DNA of 37,942 nt from NCBI GenBank assembly GCA_964343805.1, contig CAYFLR010000058.1:1-37942 (forward strand), given 5' to 3'. Shown piece after piece: positions 9,739 to 16,618 of this stretch. Made by a program: the position numbers and the translations under genes. Source of the stretch: CAYFLR01 sp964343805. Lineage in GTDB: Bacteria > Bdellovibrionota_B > Oligoflexia > CAYFLR01. How positions within the stretch are numbered: the stretch's first letter is position 1; every line of letters begins with the position of its first letter. A model generated the notes under the pieces. The model searched no databases. It was not told the origin of the DNA and worked only from the letters and a program-made list of their open reading frames with translations.

Positions 9739-10572
9739 GTGTCTTTTAATAAAAGATTAAAGAAGTTTTTATTTTTTGCCCTGGTATTTTTGATAGGGGG
9801 TTACTCTCTTTTCCCCTTTTACTATGCCATTGTCACCAGTTTCAAAGTAGGGCAAGAGCTTTTCACGGTCTCATACTTTATTGAAAGTTTGAACTTTGAA
9901 AATTATGCAGGGCTTTTTAAACAGCAAAACTTTTTAAAAATTATTCTCAACTCATTCGTCGTTGCTTCAGCCACCGTGATGATTTGTCTGGCAATAGGAG
10001 TCTCTGCTGCTTATTCCCTTTCTCGCTTTCGCTTCAAAGGGAAAAACTTACTCATGTATATGATTTTAGGTGTCTCCATGTTTCCTCAGATCGCGGTACT
10101 CTCTGGACTCTATACTCTTCTGCAAACTCTGGGTCTTTATAACAATTGGTTTGGTCTCTCGCTCTCTTATATGATTTTTACTTTGCCATTTACCATTTGG
10201 GTACTTACTTCCTTTATGAAGGAGCTTCCCAGTGAGTTGGAAGAGGCCGCGATGATTGATGGAGCCAATGCTCTACAAATTATTACTAAAGTCTTTCTCC
10301 CCATCTTGTGGCCAGCTACTGTAACCACCGGTCTGCTGGCTTTTATCGCCGCTTGGAATGAGTTTCTCTTTGCTCTTACTTTTACTGTAAACGAAAAAGC
10401 CAGAACCATTCCCGTTGCTATTAGTATGATCACTGGAGCCAGTCAATATGAGCTTCCTTTCGGTTCTATAATGGCAGCCAGTGTCTTAGTGACTCTCCCA
10501 CTTGTCATTCTAGTCTTTATTTTTCAAAGGCGTATCGTGGCTGGTCTCACCGCTGGTGCAGTAAAAGGGTAA
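9739..10572 (+). CDS. Sugar ABC transporter permease (MalG/UgpE-like)
   Basis: This is the second channel subunit. The 277-residue product has six predicted membrane helices, and its EAA loop is LEEAAMIDGANALQIITKVF (near residues 168-187), followed by LPILWPATVTTGL, as in MalG-type subunits. Translation starts at GTG (9739-9741), chosen because a strong AGGGGGA lies 4-10 nt upstream and overlaps the end of the preceding gene. The last residues (AGLTAGAVKG) match the conserved C-terminus of MalG-like permeases, which contacts the ATPase. It is followed after only 5 nt by selA. Confidence 0.9.
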   Translation: MSFNKRLKKFLFFALVFLIGGYSLFPFYYAIVTSFKVGQELFTVSYFIESLNFENYAGLFKQQNFLKIILNSFVVASATVMICLAIGVSAAYSLSRFRFKGKNLLMYMILGVSMFPQIAVLSGLYTLLQTLGLYNNWFGLSLSYMIFTLPFTIWVLTSFMKELPSELEEAAMIDGANALQIITKVFLPILWPATVTTGLLAFIAAWNEFLFALTFTVNEKARTIPVAISMITGASQYELPFGSIMAASVLVTLPLVILVFIFQRRIVAGLTAGAVKG

Positions 10573-10577
10573 CCCAG

Positions 10578-11960
10578 GTGGAACTTCTTGCTCATCTTCC
10601 AGGAGTGGATCGTGTTTTAGATCAACCTCTCATTCGCACCTATCTGCAAAAAATAGGCGCTTCCTTGGTTAAGCAGATGATACGCTCCACTATCGAAGGT
10701 TTGCGTGAGGAAATCAAAGCAGGGCAAATTACCCATGTAGATATGGAATTGGTATTGGGAAGAGTTGAACATCAACTGCAAGAGATTCAGAACTTTACAT
10801 TAAAACCAGTTATCAATGGAACCGGAATTCTCATTCATACTAATTTGGGAAGAGCTCCATACAGTAAAACCATGTTAGATGAGCTACCTGATCTGTTGGC
10901 GGGCTATAACAATTTAGAATATGACCTAGAGCAAGGGAGGCGAGGTCAACGATCTTATCATCTAAAAAAAATGCTGTGCTCGTTGACAGGTGCAGAAGAT
11001 GTAGNNNNNNNNNNTGTAGCAATTGTTAATAATAACGCCGCCTCATTGGTGTTAATTTTAAATACCCTGGCAAAGAATCAAGATGTGATAATTTCCCGCG
11101 GAGAATTGGTTGAAATAGGAGGAAAGTTTCGAATCCCAGATATTATGGAAGCGGGTGGCGCTCGAATGAAAGAGGTGGGAACCACCAATCGGACTCGACT
11201 TTCTGACTATAGAGAAGCTCTATGTGAAGAGTCTGCCCTCTTATTTAAAGTCCATAAATCCAACTTTACCATGCAGGGTTTTACTGAAGAAACGTCCTTA
11301 AGCGATTTAGCAGAATTAGGAAAGAAGCAGAGTATTCCCTTGGTTTTTGATCTGGGTTCAGGTCTCCTTTTTCCTTCAGAGTATCCTTTGTTTAAAGATG
11401 AGCCCAATGTATCTCTGGCCTTGAAGCAAGGGGCGAATATTGTGGCTTGCAGTGGAGATAAGTTACTAGGAGGACCTCAGGTGGGTCTTATTTTTGGTGA
11501 GAAAAAGTGGATCCAAAAATTGAGATCAGCTCCATTGATGAGGGCCTTACGGGTTGATAAGGTGAGCCTTACCCTTCTCTATCAAGCGTTAAAACCTTTT
11601 TTTTGTGACGATTTACCGGTAGATTACAATGCCTTTCAAATGCTGCTCGGACGAAGTGCAGGAGAGAGGAAATTAATGGCCGAACGACTGCAAAAGCTGC
11701 TGATGGAAAACGGCATTAGTACGAGTTTACATCAGTCAGAGGGGAAGCCTGGGGGAGGGACTTTACCTGATGTGGTGATTCCCAGTTATGCGTTAAAGTT
11801 TGAAACCTCAACTGCCAGTACTTTGTTTTATAAAATGCAGAAAATGAAAAAGCCGGTCATAGGTATTTTGAAAAAAGGCGAATTCTGGGTTGATGTGCTC
11901 AGTCTTTTTGAAGCAGATCTTAAGCCCCTCTGTGAACAGCTCAAAATCTGCTCTAGGTAA
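10578..11960 (+). CDS. selA: L-seryl-tRNA(Sec) selenium transferase
   Basis: SelA is a PLP enzyme that converts Ser-tRNA(Sec) to selenocysteinyl-tRNA using selenophosphate. The product is about 460 residues, usual for SelA. The PLP-lysine motif is SGDKLLGGPQ (Lys295 as drawn). Other family signatures are NGTGILIHTNLGRAP (80-94), VNNNAAS (150-156) and the EVGTTNRTRLSDY region near 200. The GTG start at 10578 is preceded by CAGG. A 10-N gap falls at residues 143-146. Both flanks carry the same 5 bp (TGTAG), and merging them gives TGAEDVAIVNNNAA, which matches SelA, so the gap is probably spurious. The presence of SelA implies selenocysteine use, although selB, selC and selD are not in this window. 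Its stop is 1 bp from the convergent nfnB stop. Confidence 0.93.
   Translation: MELLAHLPGVDRVLDQPLIRTYLQKIGASLVKQMIRSTIEGLREEIKAGQITHVDMELVLGRVEHQLQEIQNFTLKPVINGTGILIHTNLGRAPYSKTMLDELPDLLAGYNNLEYDLEQGRRGQRSYHLKKMLCSLTGAEDVXXXXVAIVNNNAASLVLILNTLAKNQDVIISRGELVEIGGKFRIPDIMEAGGARMKEVGTTNRTRLSDYREALCEESALLFKVHKSNFTMQGFTEETSLSDLAELGKKQSIPLVFDLGSGLLFPSEYPLFKDEPNVSLALKQGANIVACSGDKLLGGPQVGLIFGEKKWIQKLRSAPLMRALRVDKVSLTLLYQALKPFFCDDLPVDYNAFQMLLGRSAGERKLMAERLQKLLMENGISTSLHQSEGKPGGGTLPDVVIPSYALKFETSTASTLFYKMQKMKKPVIGILKKGEFWVDVLSLFEADLKPLCEQLKICSR
11005..11014. other. Assembly gap (10 N) in selA, probably spurious
   Basis: Ten Ns are flanked by identical TGTAG on both sides (11000-11004 and 11015-11019). 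Collapsing the overlap removes 15 nt, keeps the frame and restores a normal SelA sequence. Confidence 0.85.
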
Positions 11961-11961
11961 G

Positions 11962-13366
11962 TTATTCACTCATTAAATAATTATGTACATCTTGAGCGGC
12001 TTTTCGGCCTTCTCCCATAGCCTTAATAACAGTAGCCCCACCAGAAACAATGTCTCCCCCAGCAAATACACCGGGTTTGGAGGTGGCCATAGAATTTTCC
12101 TGCACCTCAATGTTGCCCCATTTATTACATTTGATATCGGGAGAAGTTTTTTGCAGGAGAGGATTGGAGCCATTACCAATGGCTACAATGGCCACATCTA
12201 TATCTAGGGTAAACTCGGAATCTTTGATTTCAACGGGGCGTCTTCGGCCAGAAGCATCAGGTTCACCTAACTCCATTTTTATGAGTTTCATGGATTTGAG
12301 TCGTTCCTGATCATCGCCTTCAAATGCTAATGGACCAGTTAAGTTCATAAATTGAACTCCCTCTTCTTTGGCATGATGAATTTCTTCAAGGCGAGCTGGC
12401 ATCTCTTCTTCTGAGCGACGATAGATGAGGTAGGAGTTTTTTGTGCCAAGTCGTAAAGACGTTCTAACCGCATCCATGGCTGTATTTCCACCACCAATCA
12501 CGGCCACGTTTTTATCTTTGCATCTGAGGATAGGAGAATCAAATTCCTCTAATCCTGCTTTCATTAGATTGAGTCGAGTAAGAAATTCATTCGCCGAATA
12601 GACTCCCGCTAGGTTTTCTCCGGGAATATTTAAGAACCATGGTAGACCTGCTCCCACTCCAATAAAGACAGCATGGTAGCCTTCTTCCTGCATCAGTTCA
12701 TCGATGGTAATGGTTTGTCCCACCACGGAGTTGGGAATAAATTTGACACCCTTATCCCTGAGTTTATCTACTTCCATGGCAACGATTGCTTTGGGTAGTC
12801 TAAATTCTGGAATACCATAAACTAACACTCCTCCAAGCTCATGGAGGGCTTCATACACTGTGACTTCATGTCCTAGATTAATAAGGTCTCCTGCACATGC
12901 TAAACCAGCAGGACCACTTCCAACGATGGCCACTTTTTTACCGGTTTTAGTTATATCTAATTTGGTTGGAGCCACCTTTTGAGCTAACTCATAATCTGCT
13001 ACGTATCTTTCTAAGCGACCAATGGCAACGGGTTCGCCTTTTTTACCCACGACACATTTAGACTCACATTGAAGTTCTTGTGGACAAACTCGACCGCAAA
13101 TAGCAGGTAGGGCATTANNNNNNNNNNNNNNNNNNNNNNNNNNNNNNNNNNNNNNNNNNNNNNNNNNNNNNNNNNNNNNNNNNNNNNNNNNNNNNNNNNN
13201 NNNNNNNNNNNNNNNNNNNNNNNNNNNNNNNNNNNNNNNNNNNNNNNNNNNNNNNNNNNNNNNNNNNNNNNNNNNNNNNNNNNNNNNTACGCACCATAGG
13301 GTCTTGTTCCGGCATGGCGTGACGTTTGATCTTCATTTTTTCTTTTGCTGATAAATGTTTAGTCAT
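11962..13366 (-). CDS. nfnB: NfnB / GltD-like NADPH-ferredoxin oxidoreductase large subunit (internal gap)
   Basis: This is the flavoprotein large subunit of NADH-dependent ferredoxin:NADP+ oxidoreductase, also annotated as NADPH-dependent glutamate synthase (GltA/GltD family). The N-terminus (13366 backward) ends in the family motif MPEQDPMVR. A 170-N gap (13118-13287) follows, then NALPAICGRVCPQELQCESKC. FAD site VAIVGSGPAGLACAGDL and NADPH site VIGGGNTAMDAVRTSLRLG are intact, as is GVFAGGDIVSGGATVIKAMGEGRKAA near the end. The gap hides the segment where the family carries its first Cys ligands for [4Fe-4S] clusters. Its start overlaps nfnA by 8 bp, which is typical of this pair. As drawn, the length is not a multiple of three, so the true gap differs from 170 nt. 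Confidence 0.9.
13118..13287. other. Assembly gap (170 N) inside nfnB
   Basis: The run of 170 Ns separates the N-terminal 26 codons of nfnB from the rest. From the family's usual sequence I estimate about 60 missing residues (roughly 190 nt), close to the drawn size. Confidence 0.95.
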
Positions 13367-14222
13367 TGCTCACCTCCGCCGCTTGTTTATCAAGATTGCA
13401 TTCATGTTCAAAGGATTTTAAGGCTGCCTGCTCTTGATCATTGTACATTCTATTTCGGTTGATTAAGTTGTTGAAATCCACCTGGTGAGCGTCAAACTCT
13501 GGGCCATCGACGCAGGCAAATTTCGCCTTATTATTTACCACGACACGACAACCACCACACATCCCTGTTCCATCAACCATAACAGGATTTAAACTAACAA
13601 CGGTTTTAATGTTATGGGGACGGGTGACTTCCGCCACAGCTCTCATCATAGGGATCGGACCGATGGCCAATACAAAGTCTACCTTTTGACCTTTCTCAAT
13701 AATGTCTTTTAATACATCTGTTACAAAACCATGGTGTCCATAGGATCCATCATCAGTGGTGACATAAGATTCATCACTCACTGCTTTCATTTCATCTTCT
13801 AAAATCACTAAGTCTTTGTTTCTTGCACCGTTTATTGTGATAACATGGTTGCCAGCTTTTTTTAAAGCCACTGCAGTTGGGTAAGCAATCGCTGTTCCCA
13901 CACCGCCACCAATGCTAATAGCAGTCCCAAATTTCTCTATATGAGAAGGCTCTCCCAAAGGTCCCACTAGATCTTTGATAAAGTCGCCTTTTTCTAATTT
14001 ATTGAGTTGTTTCGTGGTTTTTCCAATGCCTTGGACAATAATAGTAATTGTTTCTTCCTGGAGATCAGAATCGGCTATGGTAAGAGGTATCCTTTCTCCT
14101 TGATCATCGAGCCTTAGTATGATGAATTGCCCCGCTTTCCTCTTTTGGGCAATTTTAGGTGCCTTTACCTTAAAGAGCTTGATGTTTTCAGCTAAGAAAG
14201 TCGCCTCTTTGATCTCAAACAT
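13359..14222 (-). CDS. nfnA: NfnA / sulfide dehydrogenase-type FAD/NAD-binding subunit
   Basis: This is the small subunit of the Nfn complex. It binds FAD, NAD(H) and one [2Fe-2S] cluster, and with NfnB it couples NADH, NADPH and ferredoxin by flavin-based electron bifurcation or confurcation. Seen here: FAD-binding RIPLTIAD (about 44-51), NAD-binding ISIGGGVGTAIAYP, and the cluster ligands GTGMCGGCRV followed by FACVDGPEFDAHQVDF. I chose the start at 14222 (MFEIKEATF, 287 aa), not an upstream ATG at 14315. AAAGGAG lies about 8 nt before 14222, and homologues start at this point. The gene overlaps nfnB by 8 bp. Its leader contains the nested inverted repeat at 14264-14422. Confidence 0.93.
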   Translation of the reverse strand: MFEIKEATFLAENIKLFKVKAPKIAQKRKAGQFIILRLDDQGERIPLTIADSDLQEETITIIVQGIGKTTKQLNKLEKGDFIKDLVGPLGEPSHIEKFGTAISIGGGVGTAIAYPTAVALKKAGNHVITINGARNKDLVILEDEMKAVSDESYVTTDDGSYGHHGFVTDVLKDIIEKGQKVDFVLAIGPIPMMRAVAEVTRPHNIKTVVSLNPVMVDGTGMCGGCRVVVNNKAKFACVDGPEFDAHQVDFNNLINRNRMYNDQEQAALKSFEHECNLDKQAAEVSND

Positions 14223-14263
14223 TATCATCTCCTTTATCGCAGATCTTAAGTACAATTGTTTAA

Positions 14264-14422
14264 CCTGGATCCTCAGAACTTTTGGATTTGGAAGGTGGTA
14301 ATGCTTGTGCTTCAAAGACTCGGTAAAAATCGCAGATTTACTGGGGTAATTCGAGAATTTTTACCGAGTCTGTGGAGTAGAATGATTGCCGCCTGCCTTT
14401 CAAAAAGTTCTGAGGATCCAGG
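14264..14422. repeat. Nested inverted-repeat (MITE-like or long-hairpin) element, 159 bp
   Basis: The outer arms are 20-bp perfect inverted repeats: CCTGGATCCTCAGAACTTTT at 14264-14283 and its reverse complement at 14403-14422. The inner arms are 15-bp perfect inverted repeats: AGACTCGGTAAAAAT at 14316-14330 and its complement at 14357-14371. The segments between outer and inner arms (14285-14315 and 14372-14402) are also partly complementary, about 12 of 19 positions in the best stretch. The whole element can therefore fold as one long imperfect hairpin with a 26-nt loop. It contains no gene and lies in the 5' leader of nfnA. No clear target-site duplication is visible. A miniature transposable element or a regulatory hairpin are both possible. 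Confidence 0.75.
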
Positions 14423-14440
14423 TCGTTAGTCTTTACTTAC

Positions 14441-14469
14441 TTGTAATTGAGCGATTATTCAATGATAAA
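14441..14469 (+). promoter_or_regulatory. Possible promoter for the hairpin-rich transcript
   Basis: TTGTAA (14441-14446) and GATAAA (14464-14469) are separated by 17 nt, each matching the sigma70 consensus at 4 of 6 positions. Transcription would begin near 14476, just before the GC-rich hairpins. The match is modest. Confidence 0.3.
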
Positions 14470-14494
14470 ATTTGGATATTGATTTGAAGAGAAG

Positions 14495-14640
14495 TGGGGG
14501 GTGCAACCCGCACTGGGTCAGTGCGGGAAGCTATATAGTAACGCACTTGCTCTTGTGGGGCAAGAGTGTACGATTAAATGGGGTTGTATATTGAATCCGA
14601 ACCANNNNNNNNNNTGCAAAGTGCGTCGGTGAATGCAGGG
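14495..14640 (+). ncRNA. Candidate structured RNA with mutually exclusive hairpins
   Basis: This GC-rich island in AT-rich DNA has several stems. CCCGCACT (14507-14514) pairs with AGTGCGGG (14520-14527) over a 5-nt loop. AGTGCG (14520-14525) can pair instead with CGCACT (14542-14547). CTCTTG (14550-14555) pairs with CAAGAG (14561-14566). ACGCACTTGC (14541-14550) also pairs, with one bulge, with GCAAAGTGCGT (14616-14626) across a 10-N gap (14605-14614). Alternative pairing of one strand is typical of riboswitches, attenuators and regulatory RNAs. I do not recognise tmRNA, RNase P, SRP, 6S or a known riboswitch consensus. The strand is uncertain: on the minus strand it would be part of the nfnA leader. 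Confidence 0.45.
14605..14614. other. Assembly gap (10 N) in the structured non-coding region
   Basis: Ten Ns with no shared flanking sequence. The true size is unknown, which limits any folding of the candidate RNA. Confidence 0.9.
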
Positions 14641-14668
14641 GTATTAATAGCTAAAATAGAAGATAAAA

Positions 14669-14691
14669 TCAATTTTTGTTAGAAAAATTGA
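14669..14691. terminator. AT-rich hairpin downstream of the CheY-like gene
   Basis: TCAATTTTT (14669-14677) and AAAAATTGA (14683-14691) form a perfect 9-bp stem with a 5-nt loop, 62 nt beyond the stop of the minus-strand cheY-like gene. On the minus strand it is followed by a T-rich tract (ATTTTATCTT). The stem is AT-rich, so it would be a weak terminator or a 3'-end stabilising hairpin. Confidence 0.35.
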
Positions 14692-14701
14692 CTATTAACT
14701 G

Positions 14702-14729
14702 TTAACAAATTGATAACCGTGGCTATAAT
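14702..14729 (+). promoter_or_regulatory. Near-consensus promoter, antisense to the CheY/STAS operon
   Basis: TTAACA (14702-14707, 5 of 6 to consensus) and TATAAT (14724-14729, perfect) are 16 nt apart. The start site would be near 14736, reading rightward into the 3' end of the minus-strand cheY-like gene. No plus-strand gene follows, so an antisense transcript is predicted. A small palindrome, TTAAC-T-GTTAA (14695-14705), overlaps the -35. Confidence 0.5.
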
Positions 14730-14753
14730 ATGGTGTTAAAACAGCGGTTTGTC

Positions 14754-15122
14754 TTACATTTTTAAGGCGTGGTCGATGTATTGAATGAGGTTTTCAGGCT
14801 TAATTGGTTTCGTACACCAAGCGGTGATACCGATGGATTTACCCTGTTTTAAAGACTCCTTAGAGGTTTCAGTAGTCAGCATAAATATGGGAGTCTTCTG
14901 GTAGTTGGGCAATGACTTGACTTTAGTGATCATCTCGAAGCCATTCATATTGGGCATATTCAAGTCACAAATGATCACATCAAATTGTGCTCCTTGAGCT
15001 GCGGTAAGTCCTTCTAAGCCATCAGAGGCTGTGGTTATGTCGTACTGCTGCTTTCTTAAAGCAATTGTAATAATCTGGCGAATGGTTGGTGAATCATCTA
15101 CAACTAAGATTTTTATGGCCAT
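14754..15122 (-). CDS. Single-domain response regulator (CheY-like)
   Basis: This is a 122-residue phosphoacceptor receiver domain without an output domain. The acid pocket DD (9-10), phosphoacceptor Asp53 (in IICDLNMPNMNG), Thr83/84 and Lys105 (in CTKPIKPENL) are all present, so it should be phosphorylatable. CheY-like proteins diffuse and bind a partner; here the partner may be the flagellar switch or a kinase of the neighbouring module. A strong AAGGAGG lies about 5 nt before the ATG. It is the last gene of the apparent STAS, response regulator/ATPase, CheY series, though a 131-nt gap separates it from the ATPase portion. Calling it cheY itself would go too far without chemotaxis genes nearby. 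Confidence 0.9.
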   Translation of the reverse strand: MAIKILVVDDSPTIRQIITIALRKQQYDITTASDGLEGLTAAQGAQFDVIICDLNMPNMNGFEMITKVKSLPNYQKTPIFMLTTETSKESLKQGKSIGITAWCTKPIKPENLIQYIDHALKM

Positions 15123-15253
15123 TTTAGCCTCCTTTTACATTTGACGAGATCGCTACTCAGATAGATTAATACATATCACAATATGATACCAAGAATAGCT
15201 GGGAAACAAAAGCAGTTTTAAAGAGATATTTCTACATTTAGCTCAAATAGAGC

Positions 15254-15661
15254 CTATTTGTTTTCTCCTAATTCAAAAACACTGAGGGATTTCTCTGCGA
15301 GGGAGACATCTCTTTGTGAGGTATGTAAGTCATAAATGCCGATCATTTCAGTTCGTTTGCCGGGTTCAATATTAATTAGAAATCGGTGCAGAGTTGAAAA
15401 GCAGTAAAAAAGGCCTAAACCTGCTCCCCCTTTTCCTTGACGAGGAACCCTTTCAGTCAAACAGCGTTTCATTACATTGAAAATTAGCTCTTTTTCAAAA
15501 GAACCAAAGTGATCGATAATGGAAATACCAAAATACCTCCCATCATAAGAATAGGTGAGAATGCTTTTTTCCAGTTCGCTGCATTGGCGGTTCTCTGTTC
15601 GGTTGGATTTCCGATAGGGGGCTTCTCCATCATATACGGGAGCATCATAAAGGGCATTGGT
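15254..15661 (-). pseudogene. Detached C-terminal ATPase (anti-sigma kinase-like) part of the upstream response regulator gene
   Basis: Directly after the TAA at 15662-15664, the same frame stays open for 135 codons to a TAG at 15254. It reads TNALYDAPVYDGEAPY, then LTYSYDGRYFGISIIDHFGSF, then GKGGAGLGLFYCF. These are the N box, a G1-like segment (DHFG) and the G2 box of a GHKL ATPase of the RsbW/SpoIIAB-like type. The upstream ORF ends ...LEIVADEF, which is the start of the same N box, so the stop cuts the ATP-binding motif in half. Either this is a nonsense mutation (one change, TAA to TTA, restores Leu), an assembly error, or readthrough. No good independent start exists; an ATG at 15472 would lack the N box. 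Confidence 0.8.
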
Positions 15662-16591
15662 TTAAAACTCATCTGCCACAATTTCTAATTTACTTATGAT
15701 ACGGTTGGAAACCTGCATATTGCGCAGGTAGGTTGTCATGGAATCAACAAATTTATGACGATCACTGGTGGATTGAGTGATATGCTGTATAAGGTCACTC
15801 CCCCAGTTCATATACTTTTCTAATCCAAAAATATCTTGACTGAAAAGTTTTCTGATTCCGATGAGAAAGTCTGTCTCTTTAAAGAGTTTGTTTTTAAATA
15901 TGAGGTTATCGATGTTCTTAATATCCATGAGGCCTGTGAGCAATTCTTCTTGGTAGGCCTCAACCACACAGATGATCTTAGTGTCAGGGGAAACCTCTTT
16001 GATCTTTTCAAAGAATTCTTTATCGGGCATTTCATCTTCAAGCACATAGACCAGTAGATGGCTCTGTTCTGACTCTAAGTGGGATATCGCCTCTTCTTTG
16101 GTATGAAGGTGGGTGAGATCTCCTCGGGTTGACAGCAAAGCTCGTCTTAAAATATTTTGTTTTTTGGTGGAAACAAGGAGGTTTTTGTTATCTTTAAGCC
16201 GGATAACCCTGCCTAACAGGTGCTTTGATGCATATTTATCAAGAGTGGCAAGGATACTTTCTACTGTTAACGGCTTTTTTATAAAGTCGAAGGCTCCAAT
16301 TTGGAGGGCTTCTTTTACATTTTCTAGCTCATCATCAGCTGTAATTACAAAGGCTGCCACGTGGGGTTTTAGTGCTTTGGTTCGACGTAAAAACTCGAAG
16401 CCACCCATTCTTGGCATATTAAGATCGCAAATAATAATGTCAATATCTTCTTGCTCTAAGATGGAAAGAGCTTCCACTCCATCTGTGGCGGGCACCGTTT
16501 CATAGCCTTTTTTCTTTAGTCCATTTATGATGTAAGCTCTGACAAAGTCATCATCTTCGACCACTAGAACTTGATAATTTGTTGTTGCCAT
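15662..16591 (-). CDS. Response regulator with N-terminal receiver, truncated before its ATPase domain
   Basis: The 309-residue product has a receiver domain at 1-120 with acid pocket EDDD (12-15), phosphoacceptor Asp56 (IICDLNMPRMGG), Thr84 and Lys106. A second alpha/beta region at about 125-250 looks like a degenerate receiver without the Asp. From about 265 the sequence (STSDRHKFVDSMTTYLRNM...SKLEIVADEF) is the beginning of a GHKL-type ATPase. The protein ends at an in-frame TAA inside the N box; the rest of the domain continues in frame to 15254. The full-length fusion would be 445 residues. Such proteins phosphorylate STAS anti-anti-sigma partners, and a STAS protein is encoded 27 nt upstream. 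Confidence 0.88.
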   Translation of the reverse strand: MATTNYQVLVVEDDDFVRAYIINGLKKKGYETVPATDGVEALSILEQEDIDIIICDLNMPRMGGFEFLRRTKALKPHVAAFVITADDELENVKEALQIGAFDFIKKPLTVESILATLDKYASKHLLGRVIRLKDNKNLLVSTKKQNILRRALLSTRGDLTHLHTKEEAISHLESEQSHLLVYVLEDEMPDKEFFEKIKEVSPDTKIICVVEAYQEELLTGLMDIKNIDNLIFKNKLFKETDFLIGIRKLFSQDIFGLEKYMNWGSDLIQHITQSTSDRHKFVDSMTTYLRNMQVSNRIISKLEIVADEF

Positions 16592-16618
16592 AATCGGTCC
16601 AATTGCAAGAAGTGATGT

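Larger units (their letters stand above)
14223..14753. other. 531-bp non-coding region with repeat, RNA-like hairpins and promoters
   Basis: No convincing gene is present between the nfnA start and the stop of the CheY-like gene. The stretch holds a nested inverted repeat (14264-14422), GC-rich alternative hairpins (about 14495-14640) interrupted by a 10-N gap, an AT-rich hairpin (14669-14691) and a near-consensus plus-strand promoter (14702-14729). Its density of structure is unlike every other gap in the window, all of which are shorter than about 230 bp. Confidence 0.8.

Noticed and set aside
11983..12310. Plus-strand ORFs of 74-86 codons inside nfnB
   Set aside because: They are shadows of the intact minus-strand NADPH/FAD motifs, with no ribosome-binding sites or recognisable features.
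14300..14315. Upstream ATG of nfnA at 14315 adding 31 residues
   Set aside because: The added residues overlap the left arm of the inverted repeat and have no ribosome-binding site. AAAGGAG lies before the ATG at 14222, where homologues begin.
14581..14604. tRNA-like 3' end (GAATCCGAACCA) beside the 14605 gap
   Set aside because: No matching acceptor stem, T arm or anticodon arm can be drawn on either strand. It may only be part of the candidate structured RNA.
15244..15260. CAAATAG-AGC-CTATTTG hairpin over the stop of the ATPase part as a terminator
   Set aside because: The stem is short and AT-rich, with no T-tract after it on the minus strand. It is not distinguishable from chance.
15484..15681. 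Minus-strand 65-codon ORF starting MWQMSFKPMPF
   Set aside because: It lies in another frame over the interrupted ATPase domain, which is clearly the coding frame by its motifs.
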